The notes beneath the pieces were generated by a model. It saw only the letters and a list, made by a program, of their open reading frames with translations. It made no database searches and was not told where the DNA came from. 64,000 nucleotides of DNA from Vicinamibacterales bacterium (lineage in GTDB: Bacteria > Acidobacteriota > Vicinamibacteria > Vicinamibacterales > 2-12-FULL-66-21), in NCBI GenBank assembly GCA_035699745.1, contig DASSPH010000067.1, forward strand, positions 124,001-188,000, read 5' to 3'. The first letter of the stretch is position 1; each line of letters begins with the position of its first letter. Positions 1 to 9,012 of this stretch are shown here, piece after piece. A program made the translations under genes and the position numbers.

Positions 1-2343
1 AACCGGGCTGCCGAGGCGATGTTCGGCTACTCGGCGGAGGAGGCCGTCGGGCGGTCGATCCGGATGATCATCCCCGCCGACCGCCAGGATGAAGAGGACA
101 TGGTGCTGAGCCGGATCGCCGCCGGGCGCTCGGTCAGCCACTTCGAGACGGTGCGTCAGCGCAAGGACGGAACGCTGATTCCGATCTCGCTGACCGTCTC
201 TCCCATTTACAACGAGGAGGGACGGGTCATCGGCGCGTCGAAGATCGCGCGCGACTTGCGCGACCGTGCGCGCGCCGCCATCGCCGACGAGCGCCTCGCG
301 GCGGTGATCGAATCCTCGGACGACGCGATCATCACCAAGGATCTCGCCGGCATCATCACCTCGTGGAATCCGGCCGCCGAACGGATGTTCGGGTACACCG
401 CCGAGGAAGCGATCGGACAGTCCGTCCGCATGCTGGTTCCCGCCGAACTGCAGACCGAAGAGGATGAGGTGCTGGCGAGAATCCGCCTGGGCGGGAGCGT
501 AGATCACTACGAAACCGTCCGCCAGCGTAAAGACGGATCGCGGCTCACGATTTCACTGTCCGTCTCACCGCTGCGCGACGAGCACGGCAGGGTGTTCGGC
601 GCGTCGAAGATCGCCCGCGACGTGACGGAGCGGGCCCGCCTCGCCGAGCTCGAGCGCATTCACGCGCGCAACACGGCGAAGCTCGGCGAGATCGGCGCGG
701 CCGTCGCCTCCTCGCTCGACCGCGAGACGATCGTTCAGAAAGTGACGGACGTCGCCACCGACCTGACCGGCGCCGAATACGGCGCGTTCTTCTATAACGT
801 CACCGACCCGAAATCGGGCGACGCCTACATGTTGTACACGCTGTCGGGCGCCCCGCGCGACGCGTTCGCGAAGTTCCCCCATCCGCGCGCGACGGCGATC
901 TTCGCGCCCACGTTCCACGGCCACGGCCCGGTGCGGCTCGACGACGTGACCGCGGATCCGCGCTATGGCCACAACCCGCCGTATCACGGCATGCCGCCCG
1001 GACATCTGCCGGTGAAAAGCTACCTCGCCGTGCCGGTGAGAGGCCGCGGCGGCAGCGTGCTCGGCGGCCTGTTCTTCGCCCACTCGAGCGCCGGCATGTT
1101 CACCGAGCAGCACGAGCGGCTGGCGGCCGGCATTGCGAGCTGGGCGTCGGTGGCGCTGCAGAACGCGCAGCTCTATGCCGACGCACAGGCGGCGAGCCGC
1201 ACCAAGGACGAGTTCCTCGCCGTGCTCTCTCACGAGCTGCGCACGCCGCTGAATGCGATCGTCGGCTATTCGCGGTTGCTCAGGGGAGGCATCCTGGCGG
1301 GCGACAAAGCGGAGCGAGGGTTGGAAACGCTCGAGCGGAACGCCACGTGGCTGACGCAGATCGTCGAAGACGTCCTCGACGTGTCGCGCATCGTCTCGGG
1401 CAAGATCCGCCTCGACGTCCAGCCCGTCGAACTGCCGGTCATCATCGACAACGCCGTCGCCACGATGCAGCCGGCCGCCGACGCGAAGGGGGTGCGCATG
1501 CACACGCTCGTCGATCCGCGGGTCGGGCCGGTCTCCGGCGATCCGGGCCGGCTGCAGCAGGTCGTCTGGAACCTGGTCTCCAACGCCGTCAAGTTCACGC
1601 CGAAGGGCGGACGCGTGCAGGTGCGGCTCGAGCGGGTCAACTCGCACGTCGAGATCGTCGTGAGCGACACCGGAATCGGCGTCAGCCCGGACTTCCTGCC
1701 GTTCGTGTTCGAGCGCTTCCGCCAGGCCGAGGTGGGGACGACGCGAAAGACCGGCGGTCTGGGCCTGGGCCTCGCCATCGTCCGCCACATCGTCGAGATG
1801 CACGGCGGGACGGTCGAAGCGTTCAGCGAGGGAGAGGGGCGCGGCGCGACGTTCCGCGCCCGCCTGCCGCTGATGAGCGTCCATCCCGAGGCGCGTGAGA
1901 TCCGCCGCGAGCATCCGCGCACCGAGCGGCTCGAGCCGCTGACCGCCCTGGGCGATCTGTCCGGCGTTCACGTGCTCGCGATCGATGACGAGGAGGACGC
2001 GCTGACGCTGCTCCGGGTCGTGCTCGAGACCGCCGGTGCGACCGTCACGACCATGGCGTCGGCGGCCAGGGCGCTCGAACGGATCGCAGAGGTCAGGCCC
2101 GACGTGCTGGTGGTGGACCTGGGCATGCCGGAAATGGACGGGTTTGCGCTCATCGAGCGGGTGCGGAAATCGCCGGATCCCGACGTCCGCCGGCTGCCCG
2201 CGGCAGCGCTCACCGCGTTCGCGCGATCCGAGGATCGCACCCGCGCGCTGCGGAGCGGGTTCGAGATGCATCTGGCCAAACCGGTCGATCCGGCTGAACT
2301 GGTCGCCTCCGTGGCAACGCTGGCGCGCCGGCAGGTGCGCTGA
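1..2343 (+). CDS. Hybrid sensor histidine kinase (PAS-PAS-GAF-HisKA-HATPase-REC), 5' end outside window
   Basis: The reading frame is open from base 1, so the start lies upstream; 780 codons are visible. Order: a PAS domain already under way at the edge, a second and very similar PAS (both carry the FGY-AEEA and VRQRKDG blocks, so the pair looks like an internal duplication), a GAF domain, a HisKA dimerisation helix with the phospho-acceptor His in SHELRTPLNA (codon about 411), an HATPase_c domain with N-box and GLGLGLA, and a C-terminal receiver whose phospho-acceptor Asp is in VVDLGMPEMDG (codon about 706). No membrane segment is seen in the visible part, so a cytoplasmic sensor is likely. 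It is followed after 18 bases by a second hybrid kinase of related design. The signal sensed cannot be read from the sequence. Confidence 0.9.
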   Translation, partial: NRAAEAMFGYSAEEAVGRSIRMIIPADRQDEEDMVLSRIAAGRSVSHFETVRQRKDGTLIPISLTVSPIYNEEGRVIGASKIARDLRDRARAAIADERLAAVIESSDDAIITKDLAGIITSWNPAAERMFGYTAEEAIGQSVRMLVPAELQTEEDEVLARIRLGGSVDHYETVRQRKDGSRLTISLSVSPLRDEHGRVFGASKIARDVTERARLAELERIHARNTAKLGEIGAAVASSLDRETIVQKVTDVATDLTGAEYGAFFYNVTDPKSGDAYMLYTLSGAPRDAFAKFPHPRATAIFAPTFHGHGPVRLDDVTADPRYGHNPPYHGMPPGHLPVKSYLAVPVRGRGGSVLGGLFFAHSSAGMFTEQHERLAAGIASWASVALQNAQLYADAQAASRTKDEFLAVLSHELRTPLNAIVGYSRLLRGGILAGDKAERGLETLERNATWLTQIVEDVLDVSRIVSGKIRLDVQPVELPVIIDNAVATMQPAADAKGVRMHTLVDPRVGPVSGDPGRLQQVVWNLVSNAVKFTPKGGRVQVRLERVNSHVEIVVSDTGIGVSPDFLPFVFERFRQAEVGTTRKTGGLGLGLAIVRHIVEMHGGTVEAFSEGEGRGATFRARLPLMSVHPEAREIRREHPRTERLEPLTALGDLSGVHVLAIDDEEDALTLLRVVLETAGATVTTMASAARALERIAEVRPDVLVVDLGMPEMDGFALIERVRKSPDPDVRRLPAAALTAFARSEDRTRALRSGFEMHLAKPVDPAELVASVATLARRQVR

Positions 2344-2349
2344 CTGGCG

Positions 2350-2355
2350 TAGAAT
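2350..2355 (+). promoter_or_regulatory. Candidate -10 element for a leaderless transcript
   Basis: TAGAAT lies 6 bases before the ATG at 2362, and no Shine-Dalgarno sequence is present. That spacing would put the transcription start at or next to the start codon. No convincing -35 was found. Confidence 0.4.
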
Positions 2356-2361
2356 CCACCG

Positions 2362-4377
2362 ATGGCGACGCCCGCCGCTTCCCACACGGCCGTGTGCCTG
2401 TCGCTGACGCGGGCGATCGGCAGGAGCCGCACGGTCGACGAGATCTACGACGCGACGCTCGATGCGCTCGCCGCGGGACTCGGCATCCGGCGCGCGTCCA
2501 TTCTGCTGTTCGACGCCGACGGCGTGATGCGCTTCAAGGCGTACCGCGGAATCTCGGAGCGCTATCGCCGTGCGGTCGAGGGGCACACGCCCTGGCGGCC
2601 GGACACCCGCGATGCGGAGCCGATCGTCGTCCCCGACGTGACCAAGGACGCATCGCTGCGGTCCTACCTGCCGGTCTTCGCGGCGGAGCAGATCGCCGGT
2701 CTGGTGTTCATTCCACTCGTCAGCCTCGACGGTGTGATCGGCAAGTTCATGCTGTATCTCGATCGGCCCGGCGCGCCGGGCGTGGACGAGATGCAGCTGG
2801 CCGGCTTGATCGCCGCCCAGGTGGCGTTTGCCGTGGAGCGGACGCGCACGGAGGCGCAGGCGAAACGCAGCGAGGCGCGTTTGCGCTTCGCCCTGGACGC
2901 GGCGGAGATGGGTACGTGGGACTGGGATCTGTCGACCAACGCGGTCGTCTGGTCCGACAATCTCGAGCGGATCCACGGCCTGCCGCCGGGGACCTTCGAC
3001 GGCACCTTCGCGAGCTACGAGAAGGAGATCCACCCGGACGACCGCGGCCGCGTGCTCGCCTCGATTCAGCACGCGCTGAACGACGGCGCGCCGCACGAAG
3101 TCGAGTACCGGCTGGTCGCGCCGGACGGCACGGTGCGGTGGTGCGAGGGCAAAGGACGCGTCGAGTACCAGGGCGATCGGCCGGCGAGCATGAGCGGCGT
3201 CTGCATGATGGTGACGCGCCGCAAGGAAGCGGAGCTCGCGCGACTGGCCGCGGCGGAAGACGCCAGCCGCCATAAGGACGAATTCCTCGCCACGCTCTCG
3301 CACGAGCTGCGCACGCCGCTCAATGCCATCCTCGGATGGGTGCAGATGATCGCCGCCGGGCAGCTGTCGCCCGAGCGGACGCGGCAGGCGATCGACGTCA
3401 TCGCGCGCAACGCCCGGCTGCAGCAGCAGCTGATCGAGGACATCCTCGACGTGTCGCGCATCATCACCGGCAAGCTGCAGATCGAGCGGATCCCGGTCGC
3501 CGTGCCGGGGCTGCTCGACACCGTGGTCGCCGGCGCCTCGCCCGACGCGGAGGCGAAGCAGATCGCGTTCGTGCAGCGCGTCGAGCCGGAGCTGCCGCCG
3601 ATCGAAGGCGATCCCAAGCGGCTGCATCAGATCCTCGGCAACGTGCTCTCGAATGCGATCAAGTTCTCCGCCAGGGGGGGCACGATCGAGCTGACCTGCG
3701 GGCAGCGCGACGGATCGCTCGAGATCTCGATCCGCGATCAGGGCGCCGGCATCGCGCCCGAGTTCCTGCCGTACGTCTTCGATCGCTTCCGGCAGGCCGA
3801 CAGCCGATCGACACGACGGCACGGCGGGCTCGGACTCGGACTGGCGATCGCGCGCCATCTGGTCGAGGAGCATGGCGGCGATATCCGCGCCGACAGCGAG
3901 GGGCCCGGCCGCGGCACCACCATCACCATCCGCCTCCCCGTGGGGCTCGCCGACGAGGCGCTTGCCGGCGCGCGGCCGGTGGCCAAGCGCTCGGTCGCCA
4001 ACGTCAGCCTCGGCGATCTCAAGGTGCTGGTGGTCGACGATCAGCTGGACTCGCGTGAAATGCTCGGCGCCCTGCTCGAATCGCGCGGCGCACGGGTGAT
4101 CCAGTGCGACAGCGCCGCGGCGGCGCTCAACCAGCTGCCGTCGCAGGCGATCGACCTGGTGATCGCCGACATCGCGATGCCGGGCGTGGACGGCTACGAA
4201 CTGCTGCAGCGGGTGCGGAAGCAGGGGCATACCATGCCCGCCATCGCCGTCACCGCCTTCGCCCGGCCGGACGATCGCGACCGGGCCCTGGCGGCCGGCT
4301 TCACCGCCTATTGCGCCAAGCCGATCGATGCCGCCCAGCTGATCGCGACGGTCCGCGGCCTGGTCGCCGCCACCTGA
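2362..4377 (+). CDS. Hybrid sensor histidine kinase (GAF-PAS-HisKA-HATPase-REC)
   Basis: A 671-residue two-component sensor. An N-terminal GAF domain (about 1-160) is followed by a PAS/PAC domain (about 175-295), a HisKA helix with the acceptor His314 in SHELRTPLNA, an HATPase_c domain (N-box LSNAIKFS, G-box GLGLGLA) and a receiver domain with the acceptor Asp603 in IADIAMPGVDG and the acidic pair VVDDQ. No transmembrane helix or signal peptide is seen, so it should be cytoplasmic. The ATG was chosen because a TAGAAT hexamer sits 6 bases upstream. It lies 18 bases after another hybrid kinase; the receivers at both C-termini suggest a phosphorelay, but no His-phosphotransfer protein or separate response regulator is nearby. 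Confidence 0.92.
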   Translation: MATPAASHTAVCLSLTRAIGRSRTVDEIYDATLDALAAGLGIRRASILLFDADGVMRFKAYRGISERYRRAVEGHTPWRPDTRDAEPIVVPDVTKDASLRSYLPVFAAEQIAGLVFIPLVSLDGVIGKFMLYLDRPGAPGVDEMQLAGLIAAQVAFAVERTRTEAQAKRSEARLRFALDAAEMGTWDWDLSTNAVVWSDNLERIHGLPPGTFDGTFASYEKEIHPDDRGRVLASIQHALNDGAPHEVEYRLVAPDGTVRWCEGKGRVEYQGDRPASMSGVCMMVTRRKEAELARLAAAEDASRHKDEFLATLSHELRTPLNAILGWVQMIAAGQLSPERTRQAIDVIARNARLQQQLIEDILDVSRIITGKLQIERIPVAVPGLLDTVVAGASPDAEAKQIAFVQRVEPELPPIEGDPKRLHQILGNVLSNAIKFSARGGTIELTCGQRDGSLEISIRDQGAGIAPEFLPYVFDRFRQADSRSTRRHGGLGLGLAIARHLVEEHGGDIRADSEGPGRGTTITIRLPVGLADEALAGARPVAKRSVANVSLGDLKVLVVDDQLDSREMLGALLESRGARVIQCDSAAAALNQLPSQAIDLVIADIAMPGVDGYELLQRVRKQGHTMPAIAVTAFARPDDRDRALAAGFTAYCAKPIDAAQLIATVRGLVAAT

Positions 4378-4439
4378 CGTAAAAATCCGCAAAACCGGCG
4401 TTCGCCGGCAAACTTCGCCCGGGCTCCATCCGTCCAAGG

Positions 4440-4453
4440 TCTTGTTACCAAGA
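4440..4453. promoter_or_regulatory. Short inverted repeat before a PadR gene
   Basis: TCTTG and CAAGA form 5-base arms around a 4-base centre, 11 bases before the ATG at 4465. It is a candidate autoregulatory operator by analogy with PadR family practice. The arms are short enough for chance. Confidence 0.25.
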
Positions 4454-4464
4454 AAGTCTGGGTA

Positions 4465-4797
4465 ATGAAGACGCCGAACTCGCTGCTGCACGGGGCGCTC
4501 GACGCGCTGATTCTGAAGACGCTCACCCGCGGCCCGAGCCACGGCTACGCGATCGCGCGCCACATCGAAGAGACCACCGGCGATGCCGTCCTGGTCGAAG
4601 AAGGCTCCCTTTACCCGGCGTTGTACCGGCTGGATCGGCGCGGCTGGGTCGAGGCCGAATGGGGCGTCTCGGAGCTCGGACGGCGCGCGAAGTTGTACCG
4701 GCTCACCGGCGCCGGCCGCCGGCAGCTCGCCGAGGAGACGGCGATGTGGCGGCGGTTCTCGGAAGGCGTGTCGCGGATGCTGCTCCCGCGAGGCTGA
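4465..4797 (+). CDS. PadR-family transcriptional regulator
   Basis: A 110-residue winged-helix repressor of the short PadR type. The N-terminal helix-turn-helix contains LDALILKTL and GPSHGYAIARHIEE, followed by the wing signature EEGSLYPALYRLDRRGWVEAEW and a C-terminal dimerisation helix. PadR proteins generally repress their own operon and are released by a small-molecule ligand; the ligand here is unknown. The stop codon at 4795-4797 is followed after one base by the GTG of an orphan permease, so the two genes are almost certainly co-transcribed. The 87 bases upstream hold a CCGGCG-tt-CGCCGG hairpin and a small inverted repeat. Confidence 0.9.
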   Translation: MKTPNSLLHGALDALILKTLTRGPSHGYAIARHIEETTGDAVLVEEGSLYPALYRLDRRGWVEAEWGVSELGRRAKLYRLTGAGRRQLAEETAMWRRFSEGVSRMLLPRG

Positions 4798-4798
4798 C

Positions 4799-7462
4799 GT
4801 GAAGCGATCGCTGCGCTCGTGGTTGTGGCGCGTTCCCGTCGAACAGGAAATCGACGAAGAGCTGGACCTGCACGTCGAGATCAAGACCCGCGATCTGATC
4901 CAGCGCGGGATGGATCCCGCGGCCGCGCGCGAGCTCGCCCTGAGGCGCCTCGGCGACGTCGCCGCCCTGAAACGCACGCTGGCCGGTCTGGCCAGGAAGA
5001 GAGATCGAGAGATGAACGTGACGCTGCGCCTCGAAGAGCTCTGGCACGATCTGACGTTCGCCCTGCGCCAGCTGCGCCACTCGCCCGGGTTCACTGGGGT
5101 GGCGGCGCTGACGCTGGCGCTCGGCATCGGCGCCAACAGCGCAATCTTCGCGCTGGTCGACGCCACGCTGCTGCGTCCGCTGCCCTACGCGCAGCCGGAT
5201 CGGCTCGTCACGTTGTGGGAGACGACGCCGAAGAATCCGCGCAGCTACGTGTCGCCGCTCAACATGCAGGACTGGCTCGCGCGCAGCCGGACGTTCGAGA
5301 AGATCGCCGGCTTCACGCCGGCGGTCGGGGGCATGGTGATGGCTGGGGCGGACGGCACCGCCGAGACCGTCTCGCGTCAGTGGGTCACGGCCGGCATCTT
5401 CGACGTCCTCGGCGTCACCCCGGTGGTCGGCCGGACCTTCAGCGAGGAAGACGACGCGAAGCGGCTCAGCGTGGTCGTGCTGAGCGAATCGTCGTGGCGG
5501 ACGCGCTTCAACGCGGACCCGGGCATCGCCGGCCGGCAGCTCCGGCTGGACGGGTCGATGTGGACCGTGGTCGGCGTGATCCCGAAAGAGATTCAGATTC
5601 TCGGCGATACCAGCATGTGGGCGATGCGGCCGATCAAAGGGCTGCCGCCGCGCCTGCGCGCCGCGTACGCCCTGCAGGTCGTCGGCCGGATGAAGCCCGG
5701 CGTCTCGGTCGAAACGGCGGCGTCGGACCTGCAGGCGGTGGCTGCGGGGCTCGCGACGGAGTTCCCGCAGACCAACAAGGGGCGCGGCGTGGCGGTCGAG
5801 ACGCTGCACCGGACGATGATCGGCAGCGATCTGCGGGTCACCTCGATGCTGTTCCTCGGCGTCGTCGCGTTCGTGCTGCTCATCTGCTGTGCCAACGTAG
5901 CCAGCCTGCTGCTGGCGCGCGCCACGGTGCGCGTGCGCGAGCTGGCGGTACGCTCGGCGCTCGGCGCCGGGCGGCGCCGCATCGTCCGGCAGTTGCTCAC
6001 CGAGAGCGTTCTCCTCTCGCTCATCGGCGGCGCGCTCGGCGCAGCGCTGGGCGCGGCGATCCTGAGCGCGGCGCCGTCGATCGTGCCCGCCGGACTGTTG
6101 CCGCCGACCGTCCAGCTCGCGTTCGACATGCGGGTCGTGGCGTTCTGCGCCGGCGCGGCGCTCGTCGTCGGGCTGCTGTTCGGAGTGATGCCCGCGGTCA
6201 AAGCGACGCAGTTCTCGTCCGCCGGGATCATGGCATCGAACAGCCGCAGCGTGACCTCTGGAGGCGGCCGGCTCCGCGCGCTGCTCGTGACGGCGGAAGT
6301 CGCGACCGCGGTGCTGCTGCTGTTCGGCGGCGGACTGCTGCTGCGCACGCTGCTCGCCGTCGATGCCTACGATCGCGGTTACCGTGCCGGCAGCGTCCTG
6401 TCGATGCTGATCGATCCGCTCGGATCGAAGTACCCCACGCCCGAGCTGCTGCAGCAGTTCTACGATCAGGTGGACGCCGAGGTGAGCGCCGTTCCGAACG
6501 TTGCCGCAGTCGCCTGGGCGAGTGCGCTGCCGCTCGACTTCTTCGACGACGGCGGGCTGACCTACGAGATTGCCGGCGATGCGCCGCTGGCCGAGCGCGA
6601 GCGTCCCACCACCGAATACCAGGTGGTCAGCCCGTCGTACTTCGCCGCGCTCGATCTGCCGATCCTTGCCGGCCGCGGTTTCGAGCGGCAGGACGGCCCG
6701 AAGAGCGTTCCCGTCTGCATCGTCAACGAGGCGTTCGCGCGTTCGCTCGGGGGGCGTTCGGCGGTCGGTCTGCGCATCGCCCTGCGGCCGGCATCCGCGC
6801 CGCAGGCGGCGCCATCGATTCGCGAGATCGTGGGCGTGGCGCGCCAGGTGAAGGGACGTCCCGACGAGCGCAACGACTTCGTCCAGGTCTACGTGCCGAT
6901 GGCGCAGGATCTCGCGGACGACGTCTACATGGTGGTGCGGCCGAAGGCCGGTCCGGCGGAAGCGCTGACGGGAGCGGTACGGGCGGCTATCTCGCGTGTC
7001 GATCGCGAACAGCTGGTCAGCGTGCGTGAGGTCAGGACGCTGGACGACATCGCCCGGGCGGTGACCTCGCGTCACCGGTTCCGCGCCGTCCTGGTGGCCG
7101 CGTTCGCGGCGCTGGCGCTGGTGCTCGCGATGGTGGGCGTGTTCGGCATCCTGGCCTACTCGGTCCAGCAGCACGTGCGCGATTTCGGGGTGCGCCGTGC
7201 GCTCGGCGCGACCGGCAGCGACATCCTGCGGCTCGTCACGCTCGGTGCGGCGCGCGTGATCGCCGCCGGCGTCGCGATCGGCCTCGTGCTGGCGGCAATG
7301 CTCGGGCGGCTGATCGAGTCGGTGCTGTTCGGCGTGCGCCCGCTGGACCCCGCCACGTTCGCGGTGGTGACGATCGTGCTGGGGATCACGGCAGCCCTGG
7401 CGATTGCCGGCCCGGCCTGGAGGGCGGTGCGGATCGATCCCGCGTCGGCGCTCCGGCAGTAA
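4799..7462 (+). CDS. ADOP-type ABC transporter permease (MacB/FtsX-like)
   Basis: An 887-residue orphan permease of the acidobacterial duplicated type. The GTG at 4799 was chosen because it follows the PadR stop directly and gives the usual N-terminal permease prefix (EQEIDEELDLHVEIKTRDL, then AARELALRRLGD). After that comes LALGIGANSAIFALVDATLL as TM1, a MacB-type periplasmic domain, a FtsX triplet of helices around 410-500 (ANVASLLLARATVRVRELAV), a second periplasmic domain and a terminal FtsX triplet ending in RAVRIDPASALRQ. MacB-like permeases couple to a LolD-type ATPase and drive periplasmic events, but no ATPase gene lies nearby and its substrate is unknown. It forms a cassette with the PadR gene just upstream. 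Confidence 0.92.
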   Translation: MKRSLRSWLWRVPVEQEIDEELDLHVEIKTRDLIQRGMDPAAARELALRRLGDVAALKRTLAGLARKRDREMNVTLRLEELWHDLTFALRQLRHSPGFTGVAALTLALGIGANSAIFALVDATLLRPLPYAQPDRLVTLWETTPKNPRSYVSPLNMQDWLARSRTFEKIAGFTPAVGGMVMAGADGTAETVSRQWVTAGIFDVLGVTPVVGRTFSEEDDAKRLSVVVLSESSWRTRFNADPGIAGRQLRLDGSMWTVVGVIPKEIQILGDTSMWAMRPIKGLPPRLRAAYALQVVGRMKPGVSVETAASDLQAVAAGLATEFPQTNKGRGVAVETLHRTMIGSDLRVTSMLFLGVVAFVLLICCANVASLLLARATVRVRELAVRSALGAGRRRIVRQLLTESVLLSLIGGALGAALGAAILSAAPSIVPAGLLPPTVQLAFDMRVVAFCAGAALVVGLLFGVMPAVKATQFSSAGIMASNSRSVTSGGGRLRALLVTAEVATAVLLLFGGGLLLRTLLAVDAYDRGYRAGSVLSMLIDPLGSKYPTPELLQQFYDQVDAEVSAVPNVAAVAWASALPLDFFDDGGLTYEIAGDAPLAERERPTTEYQVVSPSYFAALDLPILAGRGFERQDGPKSVPVCIVNEAFARSLGGRSAVGLRIALRPASAPQAAPSIREIVGVARQVKGRPDERNDFVQVYVPMAQDLADDVYMVVRPKAGPAEALTGAVRAAISRVDREQLVSVREVRTLDDIARAVTSRHRFRAVLVAAFAALALVLAMVGVFGILAYSVQQHVRDFGVRRALGATGSDILRLVTLGAARVIAAGVAIGLVLAAMLGRLIESVLFGVRPLDPATFAVVTIVLGITAALAIAGPAWRAVRIDPASALRQ

Positions 7463-7473
7463 CGGCTGCCAGC

Positions 7474-7947
7474 GTGATTCGACGCGCGTCCGGGACCGTG
7501 TGCCAGGCGCGCCCACTCCGCCCACGCCGCGCACAGGCGCGCAGCAGAAACCCGCGCCATTCCGCTGGTTTTCGACGATCCGGTCCTGGCACGCTCGACG
7601 CATTCTTCCGCGGCATGCAGGCCCTCAACCCGATGATGCAGTGGGAAATGTATGCGCCGGGCACCGCGATCGCCTTCTCGGCGGTGGCCGACGATTCCGG
7701 TATTCGCGTGACGTTGCAGCGGGACCAGATGCCGGTGCTCACCGGCGCGGCGGCGGATACGACGATGCTCTTGCGGCTGTCGCAGCAACTGCGCGCGCAG
7801 CTGCAGGGACTTGGCTACGCGTCGAAGCCGCCGGCCGGGCGGCTGTCGGCGCTCGAAGGGGGACCGTGCTGGGGTCCCGCGGCGCCGCTGAACTCCTCGC
7901 TGATCGAGACCCTGCTGCGCGCCGCCCCGCGCGCGGCGGCGTGGTGA
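7474..7947 (+). CDS. Hypothetical protein
   Basis: The C-terminal 110 residues, from ATG 7615 onward (MQALNPMMQWEMYAPGTAIA), have ordinary protein composition with plausible beta-strands and no transmembrane segment. The stretch between the GTG at 7474 and that ATG is very arginine-rich and may not be translated, so the true start could be 7615 or an alternative codon in between. No domain is recognised. It lies 11 bases after the ADOP permease and 39 bases before a carbonic anhydrase gene on the same strand. No Shine-Dalgarno sequence supports either start, so the existence of the gene is only moderately supported. Confidence 0.4.
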   Translation: MIRRASGTVCQARPLRPRRAQARSRNPRHSAGFRRSGPGTLDAFFRGMQALNPMMQWEMYAPGTAIAFSAVADDSGIRVTLQRDQMPVLTGAAADTTMLLRLSQQLRAQLQGLGYASKPPAGRLSALEGGPCWGPAAPLNSSLIETLLRAAPRAAAW

Positions 7948-7973
7948 GTCTGACCGCGCGCAAGCCCGCAGGG

Positions 7974-7979
7974 TAATAT
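7974..7979 (+). promoter_or_regulatory. Candidate -10 element for a leaderless transcript
   Basis: TAATAT lies 7 bases before the GTG start of the carbonic anhydrase gene at 7987; there is no Shine-Dalgarno sequence between them. Confidence 0.4.
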
Positions 7980-7986
7980 CCATGGC

Positions 7987-8655
7987 GTGACCAGCCTGCC
8001 CGAGCTTTTCCGCAACAACCGCGCGTGGGCGCGCGCCATCGTCGAGCGGCAGCCCGACTTCTTCGCCGCGCTCGCGGCGCAACAGACGCCCAGGTATCTC
8101 TGGATTGGCTGCGCCGACAGCCGCGTGCCGGCGAACGAGATCGTGGGGCTGATGCCGGGCGAGCTGTTCGTCCATCGCAACGTCGCCAACGTGGTGGTGC
8201 ACACCGACCTGAACTGCCTGTCCGTGCTGCAGTACGCCGTCGACGTGCTGGCGGTGCGGCACGTGATCGTCTGCGGCCACTATGGCTGCGGCGGCGTGCG
8301 CGCCGCCTACCTGAGGATGCCGCTGGGCCTGATCGACAACTGGCTGCGCCACGTGCAGGACGTACGGGATCGGCACCAGCCGCAGCTGGCGCTGCTCGAC
8401 GGCGACGAGCCGCGCATCGACCGCCTGTGCGAGCTGAACGTGGTCGATCAGGTGCGGCACGTCGCCCAGACGACCATCGTGCGGGATGCCTGGCAGCGCG
8501 GGCAGCCGCTCACGCTGCACGGCTGGATCTACGACGTGAAGGACGGGCTGCTGCGTGATCTCGGGTGCACCGCCTCGACCCCGGACGAACTCGCCGCCGC
8601 CTGCGACCGCTCCACGCTCGCGCCCGCGGGAGGAGAACGCCGCTCCCCAGACTGA
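7987..8655 (+). CDS. can: Beta-class carbonic anhydrase
   Basis: A 222-residue zinc enzyme interconverting CO2 and bicarbonate in the cytoplasm. The full beta-class signature is visible: Cys42, Asp44 and Arg46 in CADSRVP, the HRNVANVV block, and the second half of the zinc site, His98 and Cys101, in CGHYGCGG. Length and motif order match the bacterial Can/CynT group. The GTG at 7987 is used because the nearby ATG at 7982 is out of frame and the coding similarity begins at once (LPELFRNNRAWA). A TAATAT hexamer 7 bases upstream suggests a leaderless mRNA. No cyanate or carboxysome genes are adjacent, so a general bicarbonate-supply role is likely. Confidence 0.95.
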   Translation: MTSLPELFRNNRAWARAIVERQPDFFAALAAQQTPRYLWIGCADSRVPANEIVGLMPGELFVHRNVANVVVHTDLNCLSVLQYAVDVLAVRHVIVCGHYGCGGVRAAYLRMPLGLIDNWLRHVQDVRDRHQPQLALLDGDEPRIDRLCELNVVDQVRHVAQTTIVRDAWQRGQPLTLHGWIYDVKDGLLRDLGCTASTPDELAAACDRSTLAPAGGERRSPD

Positions 8656-8727
8656 GGCGGGGCGAGTGCTGAGCGTCGGGAACAGCTAAGCTTGCCGTCG
8701 ATGCGCGACCGGACTAACTTAGGCGGG

Positions 8728-8991
8728 ATGCCGGTGAGCGTGTTGTGCCCGCAGGTGCTGGATGCCGGGGCGCGCGCCCGGCTGCACAGCGCCGTCGAGG
8801 CGACCGTGCGGCGGTGGCGGCCCGGGTTCGAGAAGTGGCAGCTGAGCCTGTTCCGGTCACAGAGCGGCGACGGCTGGGATCTTGCGATCAGGGGACCGCG
8901 GTTCCGCAAGGTGCTGACGCTGAACGGACCGCTGGACGATTTGCCTGGCCTGGTGACGGCTTATGTTGACGCCGTCCTCGCCAACGCGTGA
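8728..8991 (+). CDS. Small hypothetical protein
   Basis: An 87-residue protein with no recognised domain. The C-terminal half (KWQLSLFRSQSGDGWDLAIR, RFRKVLTLNGPLDDLPGLV) looks like a small alpha/beta fold. The ATG at 8728 follows AGGCGGG without a gap; an in-frame ATG at 8701 and a TTG at 8692 are alternatives. It ends 21 bases before glgB on the same strand and may be co-transcribed, although glgB carries its own -10-like hexamer. No membrane segment or signal peptide. Confidence 0.6.
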   Translation: MPVSVLCPQVLDAGARARLHSAVEATVRRWRPGFEKWQLSLFRSQSGDGWDLAIRGPRFRKVLTLNGPLDDLPGLVTAYVDAVLANA

Positions 8992-9000
8992 CCGCAAGTA

Positions 9001-9006
9001 CATAAT
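9001..9006 (+). promoter_or_regulatory. Candidate -10 element upstream of glgB
   Basis: CATAAT lies 6 bases before the GTG start of glgB, consistent with leaderless transcription. A TTGACG at 8966 is too far away to be its -35. Confidence 0.35.
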
Positions 9007-9012
9007 CTGACC

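Noticed and set aside
4395-4408. CCGGCG-tt-CGCCGG as an intrinsic terminator of the kinase pair
   Set aside because: The stem is short, the loop is only 2 bases and no T-run follows, so I did not list it as a terminator.
565-5166. A 1533-codon open frame on the minus strand across both histidine kinases and the PadR gene
   Set aside because: It is antisense to three well-supported genes, has no recognisable domain, and is rich in Arg, His and Ala as expected for the mirror frame of GC-rich coding DNA.
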